The notes under the pieces were generated by a model that saw only the letters and a program-made list of their open reading frames with translations, was not told the origin of the DNA and made no database searches. The position numbers were made by a program, and so were the translations under genes. Shown piece by piece: positions 16,330 through 24,481 of a stretch of DNA of 64,000 bases (the first letter of the stretch is position 1; each line of letters opens with the position of its first letter). Origin of the DNA: Thauera butanivorans NBRC 103042. GTDB lineage: Bacteria; Pseudomonadota; Gammaproteobacteria; Burkholderiales; Rhodocyclaceae. The stretch is taken from positions 62,001 through 126,000 of the forward strand of contig NZ_BCUG01000008.1 in the NCBI RefSeq assembly GCF_001591165.1, written 5' to 3'.

Positions 16330-16959
16330 ATGCCGACGCGCGGCGACCGGCACCTGCGCGCCATCCAACTGGCGAAGCAGTTGGCGGCGCTCGGTGCACG
16401 GCTGAAAACTATCCACCTCGTCACCGGCATCCCACCGCGTCAGGTGCAGGCCCTGTTCTTCCCCGATCCCCGAAGCATCCCACGTGGACGCGCCCCCGAT
16501 TCGGCCGAGTGGTACCACGGCGCCAACCTCATTCTGCGTGCCGACGCCTGCCTTATCGGCGCCAAGTATCGTCAGTTGCGCGTCCAAGGGCTCACCGCTG
16601 GCGACGCCCTGGTCCTCGCCTACCGCGCCTACCAAGCCGCCACGCAGCCGCCTCACCGCATCAGCCTGGATCGCGCCTTCAACCTCGTCTCCTATATCGA
16701 CGGCATCTGGCTGGCCACCGCACCCACGCTGACCGTGCTCCCCTGCCCGAGTTGCGGCTGCGAGTTCATTGCCGCGGTCGGCACCGTGGCACACGGCGAC
16801 GCTTGCCCCTTCTGCAAGCTCCTGGAGCGCTTTCACCTGGACCATCGCATCCAGGCCTCCTACCCGGCCCGCGCCACCCGCGACATGACGGAGCGCCAAC
16901 TGGGCATGCTGGCGCTCTTTCACCTGCTGAGCCCCGGGAGCGATACCCCCGCCGAATAG
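16330..16959 (+). CDS. FlhC-like conjugation activator subunit (AcaC/SetC type)
   Basis: 209 residues with the FlhC layout: IQLAKQLAALGARLKTI near the N-terminus matches the FlhC start (IQLAMELITLGARL), a central RAFNLVSYIDGIW helix, then a C-terminal zinc site CPSCGCEFI and CPFC, equal to the four-cysteine FlhC site. FlhC provides most DNA contacts of the complex. It is 12 bases from the FlhD-like gene and 54 before traI. With its partner it is expected to bind upstream of transfer promoters; no consensus target could be derived, but the repeated 11-mer in this ICE is a candidate. Confidence 0.8.
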   Translation: MPTRGDRHLRAIQLAKQLAALGARLKTIHLVTGIPPRQVQALFFPDPRSIPRGRAPDSAEWYHGANLILRADACLIGAKYRQLRVQGLTAGDALVLAYRAYQAATQPPHRISLDRAFNLVSYIDGIWLATAPTLTVLPCPSCGCEFIAAVGTVAHGDACPFCKLLERFHLDHRIQASYPARATRDMTERQLGMLALFHLLSPGSDTPAE

Positions 16960-17013
16960 GCCCCGTTTCGACGCGACAGGCCCGCGCCGACGCCACGAGA
17001 ATGGTCACATCCC

Positions 17014-18717
17014 ATGCCTTCCGGCATCGCGGTACCGCCATGCCTGACACACTCAATGCCCGCCACTGCCTACCCCGCCTCCGATCCCGGTTTCGCCGCG
17101 CTACCCGTCGACGAATTGCTGGCCGGCGAAGCAGACCTGATCGCGCGCATCAAGCTCTGCTACGGCGCCGACCGGGACGGCTTCGAGCGCGACATCTTGG
17201 CGCTGGTGCGCCGCTACGCCGCCTGCGTGCACCTCCTGCCGGCGACCGCCGACAACTACTTCAGCACGCCTGGCGGGCTCTTCCGCCTCGGCCTGGAGAC
17301 GGCCTTCTTCAGCCTGCAAGGCACCGACGCGCACATCTTTTCAGGGCGGATGAGCATCTCGGCACGCCGGCAACTTGAGCCGCGCTGGCGCCACGCAACC
17401 TTTATTGCCGGCCTGTGCAGCGAATTGCACCGCCTGATGAGCCATGTCATCGTCACCGATGCCGCCGGCGAGACCTGGCCGGCCTTCCTGCAACCGCTGA
17501 CGGACTGGTTGGCCTCGCGCGGCAGCGAACGCTATTTCCTGCGCTGGCGGCCCCATGCCGTCGAAACGCGCGGCCTGGGACTCTTCGCCCTGCCCCATGT
17601 GGTGCCGCCCGCGGTGATGGCCGACCTCGCCGAGGGCAATGCGGTCATCGTGCCCCACCTGCTGGCAAGCATCGGCGGCATCCCGGTCTATCGCGACCAC
17701 AACATCCTCGACGAGCTCGTGCGCCGCTCGCTGGCGCTCGTCATCGACCGCAATCTGATCGCCAGCGCCGACCGCTACGGTTCGCCGCAATATGGCTCCC
17801 ACCTCGAACGCTACCTGGTCGATGCCCTGCGGCGGCTCACCCGCGGCAACTCCGCCTGGCTTCCCAACCGCGATAAATCGCGTCTGTGGTTCGGGCAGGA
17901 TGGCCTCTTCCTGATTTGGCCCGGCGGCGCCGAGGATATCCACCAGTTGCTCGAGGCCGACCAACTGGCCGGCATTCCCAAGGCGCCCGAGACCGTGCTG
18001 GAACTGCTGCTGGCCGCGGGCGTGTTCGAGGCAGAGACGACAGGCCGCTCGACCTGGTCGATCCAGCCGCCCGGTGCCAAGGCCCCCCTCGAAGCCGTCA
18101 AGCTCTCGGCCCCGGCAATTCTGCTCGCGGGAATCGATCCGCCACCGGTAGCCCTACCTCAGGCGCTGGAATTCAAACCGGAGCGTGCGCCCGCCCCACC
18201 TGCGCCGCAAGCGCCCGGGCCCGAGCCTGCGTCGGTGATTCCCGTCAAGAGCGGCACCCAGCTATCGCTGATACCGCCGCCCGAGCCGCCCGCCGGCAGC
18301 AAAGCCAGTGCAGCGGTTGAAAAAACGCCCGACCCATCCCCACCGGAGCCGGTCTCGGAGCCGCCGCCCGCCACCTTCGCACTGCAAGCCCCGATGCGTC
18401 TGAATCCGGTCGTGCGCGACGCCCTGGCCGAGGCCATCCGCACCCTCAACGATGGCATGGGGCCGCCCGCCGTGTGCACCATCGCCCAAGGGGTGTTCGT
18501 GCCCCTGGTCGAATTCGAGCGACGCGGAATCCAGCCGTCGCTCGCCATGCGAGCGCTCACCGAAACCAAGCTGTTGGTCAGGCCAAATCGGGACGGGCCG
18601 CCGACCTTGTCGCGCGATTTCAACGGCAATCCCACCGTTGGCCTTGTGCTCGACCCGGGCTGCGTGCGCGGCCTCGATCTGGCGGGCTTTGTCGCGCCAC
18701 CGGTGGAAGCAGGCTGA
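17014..18717 (+). CDS. traI: MobH-family relaxase TraI
   Basis: 567 residues. The N-terminal TraI_2 domain (about 20-330) shows TPGGLFRLGLETAFF, LEPRWRHATFIAGLC and ELHRLMSHVIVTD, the hallmark blocks of MobH relaxases, which nick the origin of transfer and lead the strand into the recipient. A Pro/Ala linker (about 380-450) precedes a C-terminal DUF1528-type domain. Immediately followed by traD (stop-to-start gap of one base), as in SXT-type elements. ATG 17014 is taken as the start; ATG 17056 is possible, and neither has a good ribosome site. The usual histidines around the PGGL block are not obvious here. Confidence 0.85.
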   Translation: MPSGIAVPPCLTHSMPATAYPASDPGFAALPVDELLAGEADLIARIKLCYGADRDGFERDILALVRRYAACVHLLPATADNYFSTPGGLFRLGLETAFFSLQGTDAHIFSGRMSISARRQLEPRWRHATFIAGLCSELHRLMSHVIVTDAAGETWPAFLQPLTDWLASRGSERYFLRWRPHAVETRGLGLFALPHVVPPAVMADLAEGNAVIVPHLLASIGGIPVYRDHNILDELVRRSLALVIDRNLIASADRYGSPQYGSHLERYLVDALRRLTRGNSAWLPNRDKSRLWFGQDGLFLIWPGGAEDIHQLLEADQLAGIPKAPETVLELLLAAGVFEAETTGRSTWSIQPPGAKAPLEAVKLSAPAILLAGIDPPPVALPQALEFKPERAPAPPAPQAPGPEPASVIPVKSGTQLSLIPPPEPPAGSKASAAVEKTPDPSPPEPVSEPPPATFALQAPMRLNPVVRDALAEAIRTLNDGMGPPAVCTIAQGVFVPLVEFERRGIQPSLAMRALTETKLLVRPNRDGPPTLSRDFNGNPTVGLVLDPGCVRGLDLAGFVAPPVEAG

Positions 18718-18718
18718 G

Positions 18719-20623
18719 ATGCTGGTACGCCGCTACGAGATGCCCTGGCGCCGTGCCTACGAGGTCTATGCCGGTATCGCCTGGTGGCTGGCGCTGCTCT
18801 ATTTCGTCGGCGTCGGCGTGACCGGCGCCCTCCCCCGGCAATTGGCCCTGCCGCTGGCGCTCGTCTGCTTAGCCATGGGCGTACTGCGGGTGGCCCAGGC
18901 GCTGCACATGCTCGTCTTGCGGGCGTCGTTGGGCGGGCGCGGTATCGAGGTCATCGGCACCGACGACCTGGCCCACTGGTGCAAGGATCCGGCCTCAGTG
19001 TTCCTGGGCTTCGGCTTCGAATGGCGGCCGGTGCATTCGCAACGGCTCTACGAGCTCGCCAAGATCGACTACCGGGAATTCGCGGTGTCACCGCGCCTGC
19101 TGCAGCTGCTCGGCTACAACGCCAAGCCCCAGCCGGACGCCGAGATCGGTCTGCCCTACATCCACGGCGTCGAACCGAAGGAAGGCCCCCTGCACCGGCC
19201 GCTGCAGAATTTCGAGGGCGGCACGCTGTTGGTCGGCACCACCCAGTCCGGCAAGGGTGTGGCGCTCGCCAACCTGATCACTCAGGCGATCCGGCGCGGC
19301 GACGTGGTAATCGTCATCGACCCGAAGAACAGCCGGCGGCTCAAACGCGTCGTGGAGCGCGCCTGCGCCGACTACCGCGAGCCGGACACCTTCCTGGAGT
19401 TCCACCCAGCCTTCCCGGAGCGGGGCGTGCGCCTGGACTTCACCTTCAACTGGCAGAAGCCCACCGAGATCGCTTCGCGCATTCAGGCGATCATGCCGCC
19501 CGACACCGCCGGCGCCTTCTCGGCCTTCGGCTGGGATGCGGTCAACGTCGTGGTGCAGGGCCTGGTCGAGATCGAGGAGCGGCCGAATCTGGTGAAGCTC
19601 ACCAAGTACATCGAGGGCGGCATCGAGCCGGTTCTGGAAAGCTCACTGCGCCGCTACTACGACCAGACCCTCGGTGCCGGCTGGCGGGAACTGCCCGAGA
19701 TGAAGAAGCTCCTCAATGACGGCCACCGCGGCAACCTCAAGCGCCCGTCGGAGGCGGCCAGCGCCGACCTGGTGGCCTTCGTCGCGTACTACGAGCACCA
19801 CATCGCCCAGAACCAGCGCAACAAGGTGATCGACGCCCAGGTGCGCACCTTCCGCCACAACCGGGAGCACTATCAGAAGATCACTGCCAACCTGCTCCCC
19901 ATCCTGTCGATGCTGACCTCGGGCGATCTTGGGAAGAGCCTCTCACCTGATCCCTTCGATGCGGACGACAGGCGGCCCATCATGAATTTCGAGAAGATCG
20001 AGCGGGCGGGTCATGTGCTCTACATGTGCCTGGACTCCCTGCCCGATCCGTCAGTCGCCTCGGCCATCGGCGCCCTGGCGCTGGCCGACCAGGCGGCGCG
20101 GGCCGGAATGCGCTACAACCTGGGCAGCTACCGGCGCATCGCGCTCTTCGTCGATGAGGTCTCGAACGTCATCAACCAGCCGCTGATCGAGATCCTCAAC
20201 AAGGGTGCCGAGGGCGGCATCTTCACCACCTGCGCGATGCAGACCCTGGCCGACCTGGCCAAGCGGCTGGGCAGCGAGGACGCGGCACGCATGGCGCTGG
20301 GCAACCTCAACAACCTGATCGCCCTGCGTACCAAGGACCGGCCGACCCAGGACTTCGTCGTCGAGACCTTCGGCAAGACGGCGATCCACACCGTGCGCGT
20401 GGGCTTGAGCCACGGCTCGGACGCCCACCTCGGCGACTTTTCGTCGAGCTATACCACCCAGCTCACCGAGAGCTTCGAGGAGATGGTGCCGGCCGATGTG
20501 CTGGGGAAGCTGCCCAACCTCCAGTACTTCGCCTCAGTGTCGGGAGGCCGGATCATCAAGGGGCGGTTTCCGATCCTCGATCCCGATGCGCAGCCCCACC
20601 GCACGCCGGGGAAGGCGCCATGA
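18719..20623 (+). CDS. traD: Type IV coupling protein TraD
   Basis: 634 residues. Two N-terminal transmembrane segments (about 20-60), then a VirD4/TraD ATPase: Walker A GTTQSGKG near 178-185 and Walker B IALFVDEV in the second half, with a C-terminal acid-poor tail. It couples the relaxosome at the inner membrane to the secretion channel and drives DNA transfer. Start ATG 18719 lies one base after the traI stop, so translation is coupled. The DUF4400 gene overlaps its end by 4 bases. Length and layout agree with ICE TraD proteins of the SXT type. Confidence 0.93.
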   Translation: MLVRRYEMPWRRAYEVYAGIAWWLALLYFVGVGVTGALPRQLALPLALVCLAMGVLRVAQALHMLVLRASLGGRGIEVIGTDDLAHWCKDPASVFLGFGFEWRPVHSQRLYELAKIDYREFAVSPRLLQLLGYNAKPQPDAEIGLPYIHGVEPKEGPLHRPLQNFEGGTLLVGTTQSGKGVALANLITQAIRRGDVVIVIDPKNSRRLKRVVERACADYREPDTFLEFHPAFPERGVRLDFTFNWQKPTEIASRIQAIMPPDTAGAFSAFGWDAVNVVVQGLVEIEERPNLVKLTKYIEGGIEPVLESSLRRYYDQTLGAGWRELPEMKKLLNDGHRGNLKRPSEAASADLVAFVAYYEHHIAQNQRNKVIDAQVRTFRHNREHYQKITANLLPILSMLTSGDLGKSLSPDPFDADDRRPIMNFEKIERAGHVLYMCLDSLPDPSVASAIGALALADQAARAGMRYNLGSYRRIALFVDEVSNVINQPLIEILNKGAEGGIFTTCAMQTLADLAKRLGSEDAARMALGNLNNLIALRTKDRPTQDFVVETFGKTAIHTVRVGLSHGSDAHLGDFSSSYTTQLTESFEEMVPADVLGKLPNLQYFASVSGGRIIKGRFPILDPDAQPHRTPGKAP

Positions 20624-21243
20624 TCCGCGCCGTCGCCGTGGTATCGCTGCTCATCCTGCTGGTGCTCGTGCTGTATATGCCAGCAGCGCATCCGCCGGAG
20701 CGCTTCCTGGCCCAACTGCGCGCCGAGCATGAGGCGGCGGCTGCATACTGGGGCGGCGAGCCGGCCACCCGCATGCTGAATCGGTCGCTGAGGATGCAGG
20801 AGACGGCGGCCGAGGTCACCCCGATTCCTGCCGCGAAGGATTCGCCTTCGCCAGGTGGCGTGAATGGCGCCGTCTCCCGGGAGATGTCCTCGGTCAACCA
20901 GCGCCTCTTCAACAACGCCTACTTTCGCGCCGTCGACGCCCTGCTCCTGCTCGCCAGCTACCGGTTTGCCACGCTGCTCGAATGGCTGCCCGAGCTGACG
21001 GTGTTCGTCCTGGCCGCACTCGGTGACGGCGGGTTCGCACGGCTCATTAAGGCCAAGGAATTCCTGCAGCACGATCCGGAGATGTTCGCGCTGTACGCGA
21101 GCCTGGGCATCATCTCTCTCTGCGCGACGGTCATCGGCTTCGTACTGCCGGTGACGCTGCATCCCTTGCTGTTGCCTTGCGTACCGCTGGTGGTCGGGGT
21201 GCTGGCGGGCCGGGCGGTGGGGTGTTTTCATCGGCGTGCATGA
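20620..21243 (+). CDS. DUF4400 inner membrane protein
   Basis: 207 residues with an N-terminal transmembrane helix (VVSLLILLVLVLYM), a soluble stretch, and two or three C-terminal hydrophobic segments (LYASLGIISLCATVIGFVLP onward). This is the DUF4400 family that follows traD in SXT/R391-like and IncC elements (s043/TraJ position); it probably assists the coupling protein. It overlaps traD by 4 bases. It is the last backbone gene before the defence island, so the cargo sits between DUF4400 and the mating-pair genes. Confidence 0.8.
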   Translation: MIRAVAVVSLLILLVLVLYMPAAHPPERFLAQLRAEHEAAAAYWGGEPATRMLNRSLRMQETAAEVTPIPAAKDSPSPGGVNGAVSREMSSVNQRLFNNAYFRAVDALLLLASYRFATLLEWLPELTVFVLAALGDGGFARLIKAKEFLQHDPEMFALYASLGIISLCATVIGFVLPVTLHPLLLPCVPLVVGVLAGRAVGCFHRRA

Positions 21244-21481
21244 ACTACGTCAAGTCAACATGTGCTCTGACATAGTGTCCACCATCAAAGTTGGTGGTCA
21301 CCATGGTGGCCGATCAAACTCCCAACTGCCAGACACCGAAAATTGATCACCTACGTTGCTGAGGAAGGCTCTCCCAATGTGCCGAGTAGTTTGAGCAGCG
21401 AATGGCGCTTACTGAGCAACGGGAGCAACCGAAACGATCATCGTATTCGGGACGGCATCTACCATTGAATGACTGCATAAC
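21244..21481. other. Left junction of the defence island, possible IS21-like remnant
   Basis: No gene. The DNA is less G+C-rich than the backbone to its left. It contains CCATCAAAGTTGGTGGTCACC followed by GATCAAA and TTGATCACC within about 60 bases, which resembles the repeated terminal binding sites of IS21-family elements, but no transposase is present. It could be a decayed insertion-sequence end that marks where cargo entered the ICE. Confidence 0.3.
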
Positions 21482-22240
21482 TCAGTCGCTGACTAGTCGT
21501 TTCAGGTTCTGAATGATCGTGCTTGCCATAGAGTCCTCAGGGACTCCATGCAAAGTCGCCAGCTCTGCAACGGTGCGACTGACGTCACGTGGTCGCATAG
21601 GCAGCCCATCCTGTTCCACGAACGGGCCATCGGTTTCGGTCAGGAGGCGCTCGAGTGGGATGCCCATAACCATTTGGCGGTGCTTCGGCGATCGGAGCAT
21701 CTCGCCATTGACGGAGAAGTAACAGCCCAACGCTGCCGCGCGTTTCGCCTCGGCGGGTGTCCCCGTGAACCAATGCAGGATCGCTCGACCCTGATCTGGA
21801 GGGAAGCTCCGCTCAAGATGCCCGAGCACCTTCGAGACGGCGCGCACGCTGTGTAGCGTCAGAATCTTGCCACTCTGCTCGGCACAAGCGCGCAAGATGT
21901 GCTCGAATACCCGTTCCTGTGCGGCGAAACTTTTGTAGAACCGATTTCCCGCGTCGAGGCCGACCTCACCCACGTAGCGCGCATCAGGCAGGTAGCGCTC
22001 AAAGAGTGGCAGTTCACTTTCGCGCTCCGCGACAAGCTGCGGGTGCAGTCCGAGCGCGACTCGTACATGAGATGATCTGGCTACCATGTCTCGATTGCAT
22101 GGCCATGCCTTTGGAGTTGTTGTCACAGTGAGAGTCGCGACCCTCTCCTGATCACACTCAGCAATGAGCGCCGCATGATCCTGGTAGAGGTCCAGGTGAC
22201 AATGGAAGTCGACCCAGCGGGGGCGAATGGAATCGGTCAT
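21482..22240 (-). CDS. qatD: QatD, TatD-family DNase
   Basis: 252 residues of the TatD metal-dependent hydrolase family. The N-terminal DFHCHLDLY provides the H-x-H metal pair (13 and 15); YVGEVGLDAG gives the metal-bridging Glu; TLHSVRAV and LHWFTG give the two His motifs; TETDGPF supplies the final Asp. All catalytic residues are present, so an active nuclease is expected. It is the last gene of the Qat operon (overlap of 4 bases with qatC). In the Qat system QatD is one of four proteins needed for anti-phage activity; the substrate is not established. Confidence 0.9.
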   Translation of the reverse strand: MTDSIRPRWVDFHCHLDLYQDHAALIAECDQERVATLTVTTTPKAWPCNRDMVARSSHVRVALGLHPQLVAERESELPLFERYLPDARYVGEVGLDAGNRFYKSFAAQERVFEHILRACAEQSGKILTLHSVRAVSKVLGHLERSFPPDQGRAILHWFTGTPAEAKRAAALGCYFSVNGEMLRSPKHRQMVMGIPLERLLTETDGPFVEQDGLPMRPRDVSRTVAELATLHGVPEDSMASTIIQNLKRLVSD

Positions 22241-23613
22241 AGTGGTCGAGCCTGGACGCCCTGGAGCAAGCGACCAACTTCCTGAAGACCTGCAACGTAA
22301 ACCGTCTCATAGGCCGCGAGGTCATTTGGGTGGTCGGTGAGGGGACCCGGGCGATGGATGTCCAGCTTTGCCCGCTCGGGCTGTTTCGCCAGACGTGAAA
22401 GGGCAACCTGGAATGAACGAACGTGTTCGCCTTCGGCCTTGTTGGTGTCGAGCACCTGTGCTCGGAGATCTGGAATACGATAGGGGGTGTCGTCCAGGCC
22501 CCAGGCTTCAAGGATCGCCGCGCGTCGGATCAGGCACGGCACGCAGCGCCCGCAATGTTTCGGATCCCGTTGGGACGGATCCGGATCGTAGCGTCGGCTG
22601 CCCGGGGATGAGCAGGACATGGTGTTCTTGACCTCCCTCTGGAGGAAGTCCAAATCGGCACAGCCCTTTGCCATCTGTCCCTTTGTCTGATGAGCGTATC
22701 TGTTGTGCAGGCGTACCTTCAGCCCTAATCCTCGTAGCAGGTCGCAGAACCGCGCCATGTAGAACGGATGGGTAGTGCGTGTGCTGAGCGCGCCCAGCCG
22801 CAGCGGGTCGAGAGGTACATTCAGCGAAATCAAACCGTTCTCAGGCACATGAATAACCATGTCTCCACCGACGGCGTCGGCAACCATCGCCGCCAGGGAG
22901 AAGAATAGGAACGACCGGCCGCGAAGCGTGTCTTCGGCCAGAACTTCCTCGACCGTGTTTCTTGGAAAGCCAACGCGCGCACGAATGTGGGCGATATCGG
23001 CCAACGCAAATCGACGCTTCAGCGCCTCAGCGCAGTGGGTCTGGTACTTGCCAGTGGAGTTGCTGTCCCAGTAGTGGCTGACAAGTATTGGCTCCTCCCC
23101 GGACGTGAGAAGGTCAATCGCGCCGATGAAACTGTCGAGCCCTCCCGAGAAGAGGCAAACACTTGTCGGATTGGTGATGCGCAGCCTTTCCGGTGGCGTC
23201 GCAAGTTCGGAGAGCCCAGAGATACGCGGGCGGAAGCGGAGCGTCCAACGATCTCCCGTCAGGAAGTTCAATGTGGTCACGGCTAACGCGGCGAGACTCG
23301 TCCAAAGATCGGGGTTGTGGACGGGAATAATCAGGTCGATCTCGCGGCTCCAGGCGTCCTGAGCTTCAGTCGCTCGTGAGATTCGCGTGTCAGCCGCGGT
23401 GATAACTGCGGCGAGAAGCGCCAAGTCGATGCTTGTTTCGGATGGGCGCATGCCAAGATCGCGCAGCTGATCGAGTGCTTGGCCGAGTCCGTAGCCGAGA
23501 CGATGGCCTCCATCGATGAAGGATATTTCCGTCAGATGGGTGTTGAGGCGAGTGGGAGTGACGGGCAGGAGATCGGCCGGGCCCAAGCGTGCAACGATAG
23601 TGTGGTGCGTCAT
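22237..23613 (-). CDS. qatC: QatC, QueC-like protein
   Basis: 458 residues, about twice the length of QueC. The C-terminal half has the PP-loop ATPase motif LFSGGLDSF (154-162) and a QueC-type zinc site with spaced cysteines ending HCGRCVPC. The first 150 residues are specific to the defence family. QueC makes 7-cyano-7-deazaguanine; QatC homologues in Qat and related systems act with a partner, possibly modifying a protein N-terminus as shown for other QueC-like defence proteins (recalled, not tested). It overlaps qatB and qatD by 4 bases each, indicating tight coupling. Confidence 0.9.
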   Translation of the reverse strand: MTHHTIVARLGPADLLPVTPTRLNTHLTEISFIDGGHRLGYGLGQALDQLRDLGMRPSETSIDLALLAAVITAADTRISRATEAQDAWSREIDLIIPVHNPDLWTSLAALAVTTLNFLTGDRWTLRFRPRISGLSELATPPERLRITNPTSVCLFSGGLDSFIGAIDLLTSGEEPILVSHYWDSNSTGKYQTHCAEALKRRFALADIAHIRARVGFPRNTVEEVLAEDTLRGRSFLFFSLAAMVADAVGGDMVIHVPENGLISLNVPLDPLRLGALSTRTTHPFYMARFCDLLRGLGLKVRLHNRYAHQTKGQMAKGCADLDFLQREVKNTMSCSSPGSRRYDPDPSQRDPKHCGRCVPCLIRRAAILEAWGLDDTPYRIPDLRAQVLDTNKAEGEHVRSFQVALSRLAKQPERAKLDIHRPGPLTDHPNDLAAYETVYVAGLQEVGRLLQGVQARPL

Positions 23614-24476
23614 GCGGCGCCCTCCCCGGCGGCAGCGACCAAGCCAAAGGCCACCTCGTAGATTTGGTTAACAACTTCCTGGATTTCCCGATCCGCCAAG
23701 TGCTCGATGCCGTCCAGGCGCGAAGATAGGGCTCCGCGCGTACATCCAGTGATGAAGTCATGCAGTTGCGCTTGTGCGTGTTCGACGGCTGCGACATCGT
23801 CCGGTAGCGTGATGCCTCGACCTCCAATATCGGCCATGACGCGGCCCTCAATCGAACGGGCGATGAAATCGAGAAAGAACTCTCGAAGCTGTTCCGGCGT
23901 TAGCGCGTCAAAGCCGGCGATTCCCGCCTCTGCCATGTCGCCGATCGTCTCCAGCATTGCTTGGCGAGCGATCGCCTCGTCGACGGCGCCGCCTGGGGGG
24001 CAGACCGCGTCGATGATTGCCACGAACACCTCGGTGGCAGGGCGACCCGCTAGACCAGCGAGATTCAGCTTGCGTAGCGTTTCGGCGGGGCCAAGCTGCT
24101 GGAAATCGCGGACGACGCCAAGCAGCCCCGCGCTGACTGCTCGCGATGCCCCCATGCGACGTGCGGCGCGCCCCGCACCTCCGGTGCCGTTGCGGACGTA
24201 GTCCGAAAGGGCTCGCCCGAGCGAGCTTCGGCTCCCGGTTCGTGAAAAGCGCGAGAAGTTGCCTCGTGCGTCGCCCAGACTGCCGGCACCGCTGGTGTCA
24301 GGGCGCGGCTGCGTTTGGGACGGGCCGGGCGGCTCACCGGGTGGAGTCAGGGGTGAGCCTGGCATTCCCGGCTGTGTGGGGACGGGGGGCGTTCCCGGCG
24401 TGCCAGGAAGTGGATCGTCAACCCAGGAAGGGACCAAGCCTGAGGTTGGGCCACCATAGCTCTTGGAAGTCCCCAT
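23610..24476 (-). CDS. qatB: QatB
   Basis: 288 residues. ATG 24476 is chosen because MGTSKSYGGP is the conserved N-terminus of QatB; the open frame extends 26 codons further into the qatA gene with no conserved sequence. The conserved extreme N-terminus is notable given the QueC-like partner, which may act on it. It continues with a Pro/Gly-rich linker (about 20-75) and a helical C-terminal domain. No enzyme motif. qatC overlaps by 4 bases, and qatA stops 5 bases before this start. Confidence 0.85.
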   Translation of the reverse strand: MGTSKSYGGPTSGLVPSWVDDPLPGTPGTPPVPTQPGMPGSPLTPPGEPPGPSQTQPRPDTSGAGSLGDARGNFSRFSRTGSRSSLGRALSDYVRNGTGGAGRAARRMGASRAVSAGLLGVVRDFQQLGPAETLRKLNLAGLAGRPATEVFVAIIDAVCPPGGAVDEAIARQAMLETIGDMAEAGIAGFDALTPEQLREFFLDFIARSIEGRVMADIGGRGITLPDDVAAVEHAQAQLHDFITGCTRGALSSRLDGIEHLADREIQEVVNQIYEVAFGLVAAAGEGAA

Positions 24477-24481
24477 CCTGC

